The translations under genes were made by a program, and so were the position numbers. From contig NYTH01000003.1 of the NCBI GenBank assembly GCA_002683405.1, positions 1 to 64,000 of the forward strand: a stretch of 64,000 bases of DNA. The letters are read 5' to 3'. A model generated the notes under the pieces. That model was not told the DNA's origin. It saw only the letters and a list, made by a program, of their open reading frames with translations, and ran no database searches. This document shows, piece by piece, positions 63,542 through 64,000 of the stretch (position 1 is its first letter; the number at the start of each line of letters is the position of its first letter). Origin of the DNA: Salinisphaeraceae bacterium (GTDB lineage: Bacteria; Pseudomonadota; Gammaproteobacteria; Nevskiales; Salinisphaeraceae).

Positions 63542-64000
63542 CGTCATCCTCCTACGAACGCATCCGCGCCGGTCTGGCGGCCGGCGATCTCGACGTCCTG
63601 CTGCGCGAGAATCCCTATCCCCGGTTTCTGGGCGTGGAAATCAAGGTGCTCGGCGGTGAGCGCTACTACGTGCTGCCGCGCCGGGACGAACTGATCGGCA
63701 GCCGCCGCCTGGGCGCCATGCACGGCGGCGTGCTGGCCGGCTTTCTCGAGAGCGCGTCGCTGTTCGAGGTGCTGATCACGCAGCAGCAGTACCACGTGCC
63801 GTCGCCCGTGGACTTCGAAATCGACTATCTGCGGTCTGCCCGGCAGCCGTCCGCCTGCCACGTGCGCTGCGAAGTCGTGCGGCAGGGCAGCCGGGTGGCG
63901 CAGGTGCGCGCCGAATGCTGGCAGAACGACCGGCACAAGCCGGTCGCGGCCTCGCGCGCGGTATTTCTGTTGCGCAATGTCGACAACGCGCCGGCAAAGG
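63538..64000 (+). CDS. PaaI-type hotdog thioesterase, second copy, truncated by window end
   Basis: The gene starts at ATG 63538 (overlapping the previous stop) and runs off the right edge; 154 codons are present. LGAMHGGVLAGFLESASL is the hotdog catalytic helix with HGG intact, and PSPVDFEIDYLRSARQP is the central strand. It resembles the preceding gene in fold but retains the canonical HGG, so it may be the active partner. Confidence 0.88.
   Translation, partial: MTSSSYERIRAGLAAGDLDVLLRENPYPRFLGVEIKVLGGERYYVLPRRDELIGSRRLGAMHGGVLAGFLESASLFEVLITQQQYHVPSPVDFEIDYLRSARQPSACHVRCEVVRQGSRVAQVRAECWQNDRHKPVAASRAVFLLRNVDNAPAK

Overview
The window is a high-GC (about two-thirds G+C by eye) chromosomal segment of a gammaproteobacterium. 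The best anchor is the macromolecular-synthesis operon rpsU-yqeY-dnaG-rpoD (50275 to 45632, minus strand) with tsaD, folB and folK divergent from it. Gene content (ectoine-synthase-like EctC, CioAB-type oxidase, DcaP-like porin, several lipid and acyl-CoA enzymes) suggests an aerobic, probably marine or halotolerant lineage such as the Salinisphaerales/Nevskiales. That placement is inference, not a match.

Layout. 0-12 kb: an SDR, a TraX-like membrane protein, an M14 carboxypeptidase, an amidase overlapping a solitary EctC, an acyl-CoA dehydrogenase, a MAPEG protein, two related small lipoproteins, and a Baeyer-Villiger-type monooxygenase/hydrolase/MsrA operon. An AraC-type regulator is divergent from that operon, with two 15-bp operator-like sites 21 bp apart between them. 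13-16 kb: a molybdopterin oxidoreductase and a DUF6279-like lipoprotein. 16.3-24.2 kb: a sulfide/sulfane-sulfur module with a persulfide dioxygenase-like enzyme, a sigma-54 activator carrying FisR-like sensor cysteines, a near-consensus sigma-54 promoter, cydAB and sulfide:quinone reductase, followed by CtaG and Sco.

26-35.6 kb: a genomic island at the 3' end of a tRNA-Met(CAT) gene, bounded by direct repeats of the tRNA end. It carries one tightly overlapping type I restriction-modification operon (hsdM, a RhuM/HsdM-tail chimera, hsdS, an XRE-ImmA/IrrE regulator, a DUF4411 PIN-like protein, hsdR). No integrase is visible. 35.7-45.5 kb: a MddA-like methyltransferase, cytochrome b561/YceI proteins, and a membrane-lipid neighbourhood (PEMT-like methyltransferase, phosphatidylserine decarboxylase, class III aminotransferase, glycosyltransferase). 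REP-like palindromes fill the gaps there, and an SMR transporter gene is broken by an in-frame stop.

45.6-64 kb is mostly core: the operon above, folate genes, lipA, a frameshifted yrbL, thiolase, an HSD10-like SDR, a voltage-sensor-like membrane protein without a pore, an L,D-transpeptidase/M15 peptidase pair, a Lon-substrate-binding-domain protein, an enoyl-CoA hydratase and two thioesterase-fold genes, the last one cut by the window edge.

The most interesting items are the FisR-sigma54-cydAB-sqr circuit, the RM island with its chimeric gene and embedded XRE-ImmA/PIN pair, the EctC-amidase pair, the twin AraC operators, and three sequence-level oddities: a 5-bp repeat frameshift in yrbL, a C11 tract in dnaG, and the TGA in the SMR gene.
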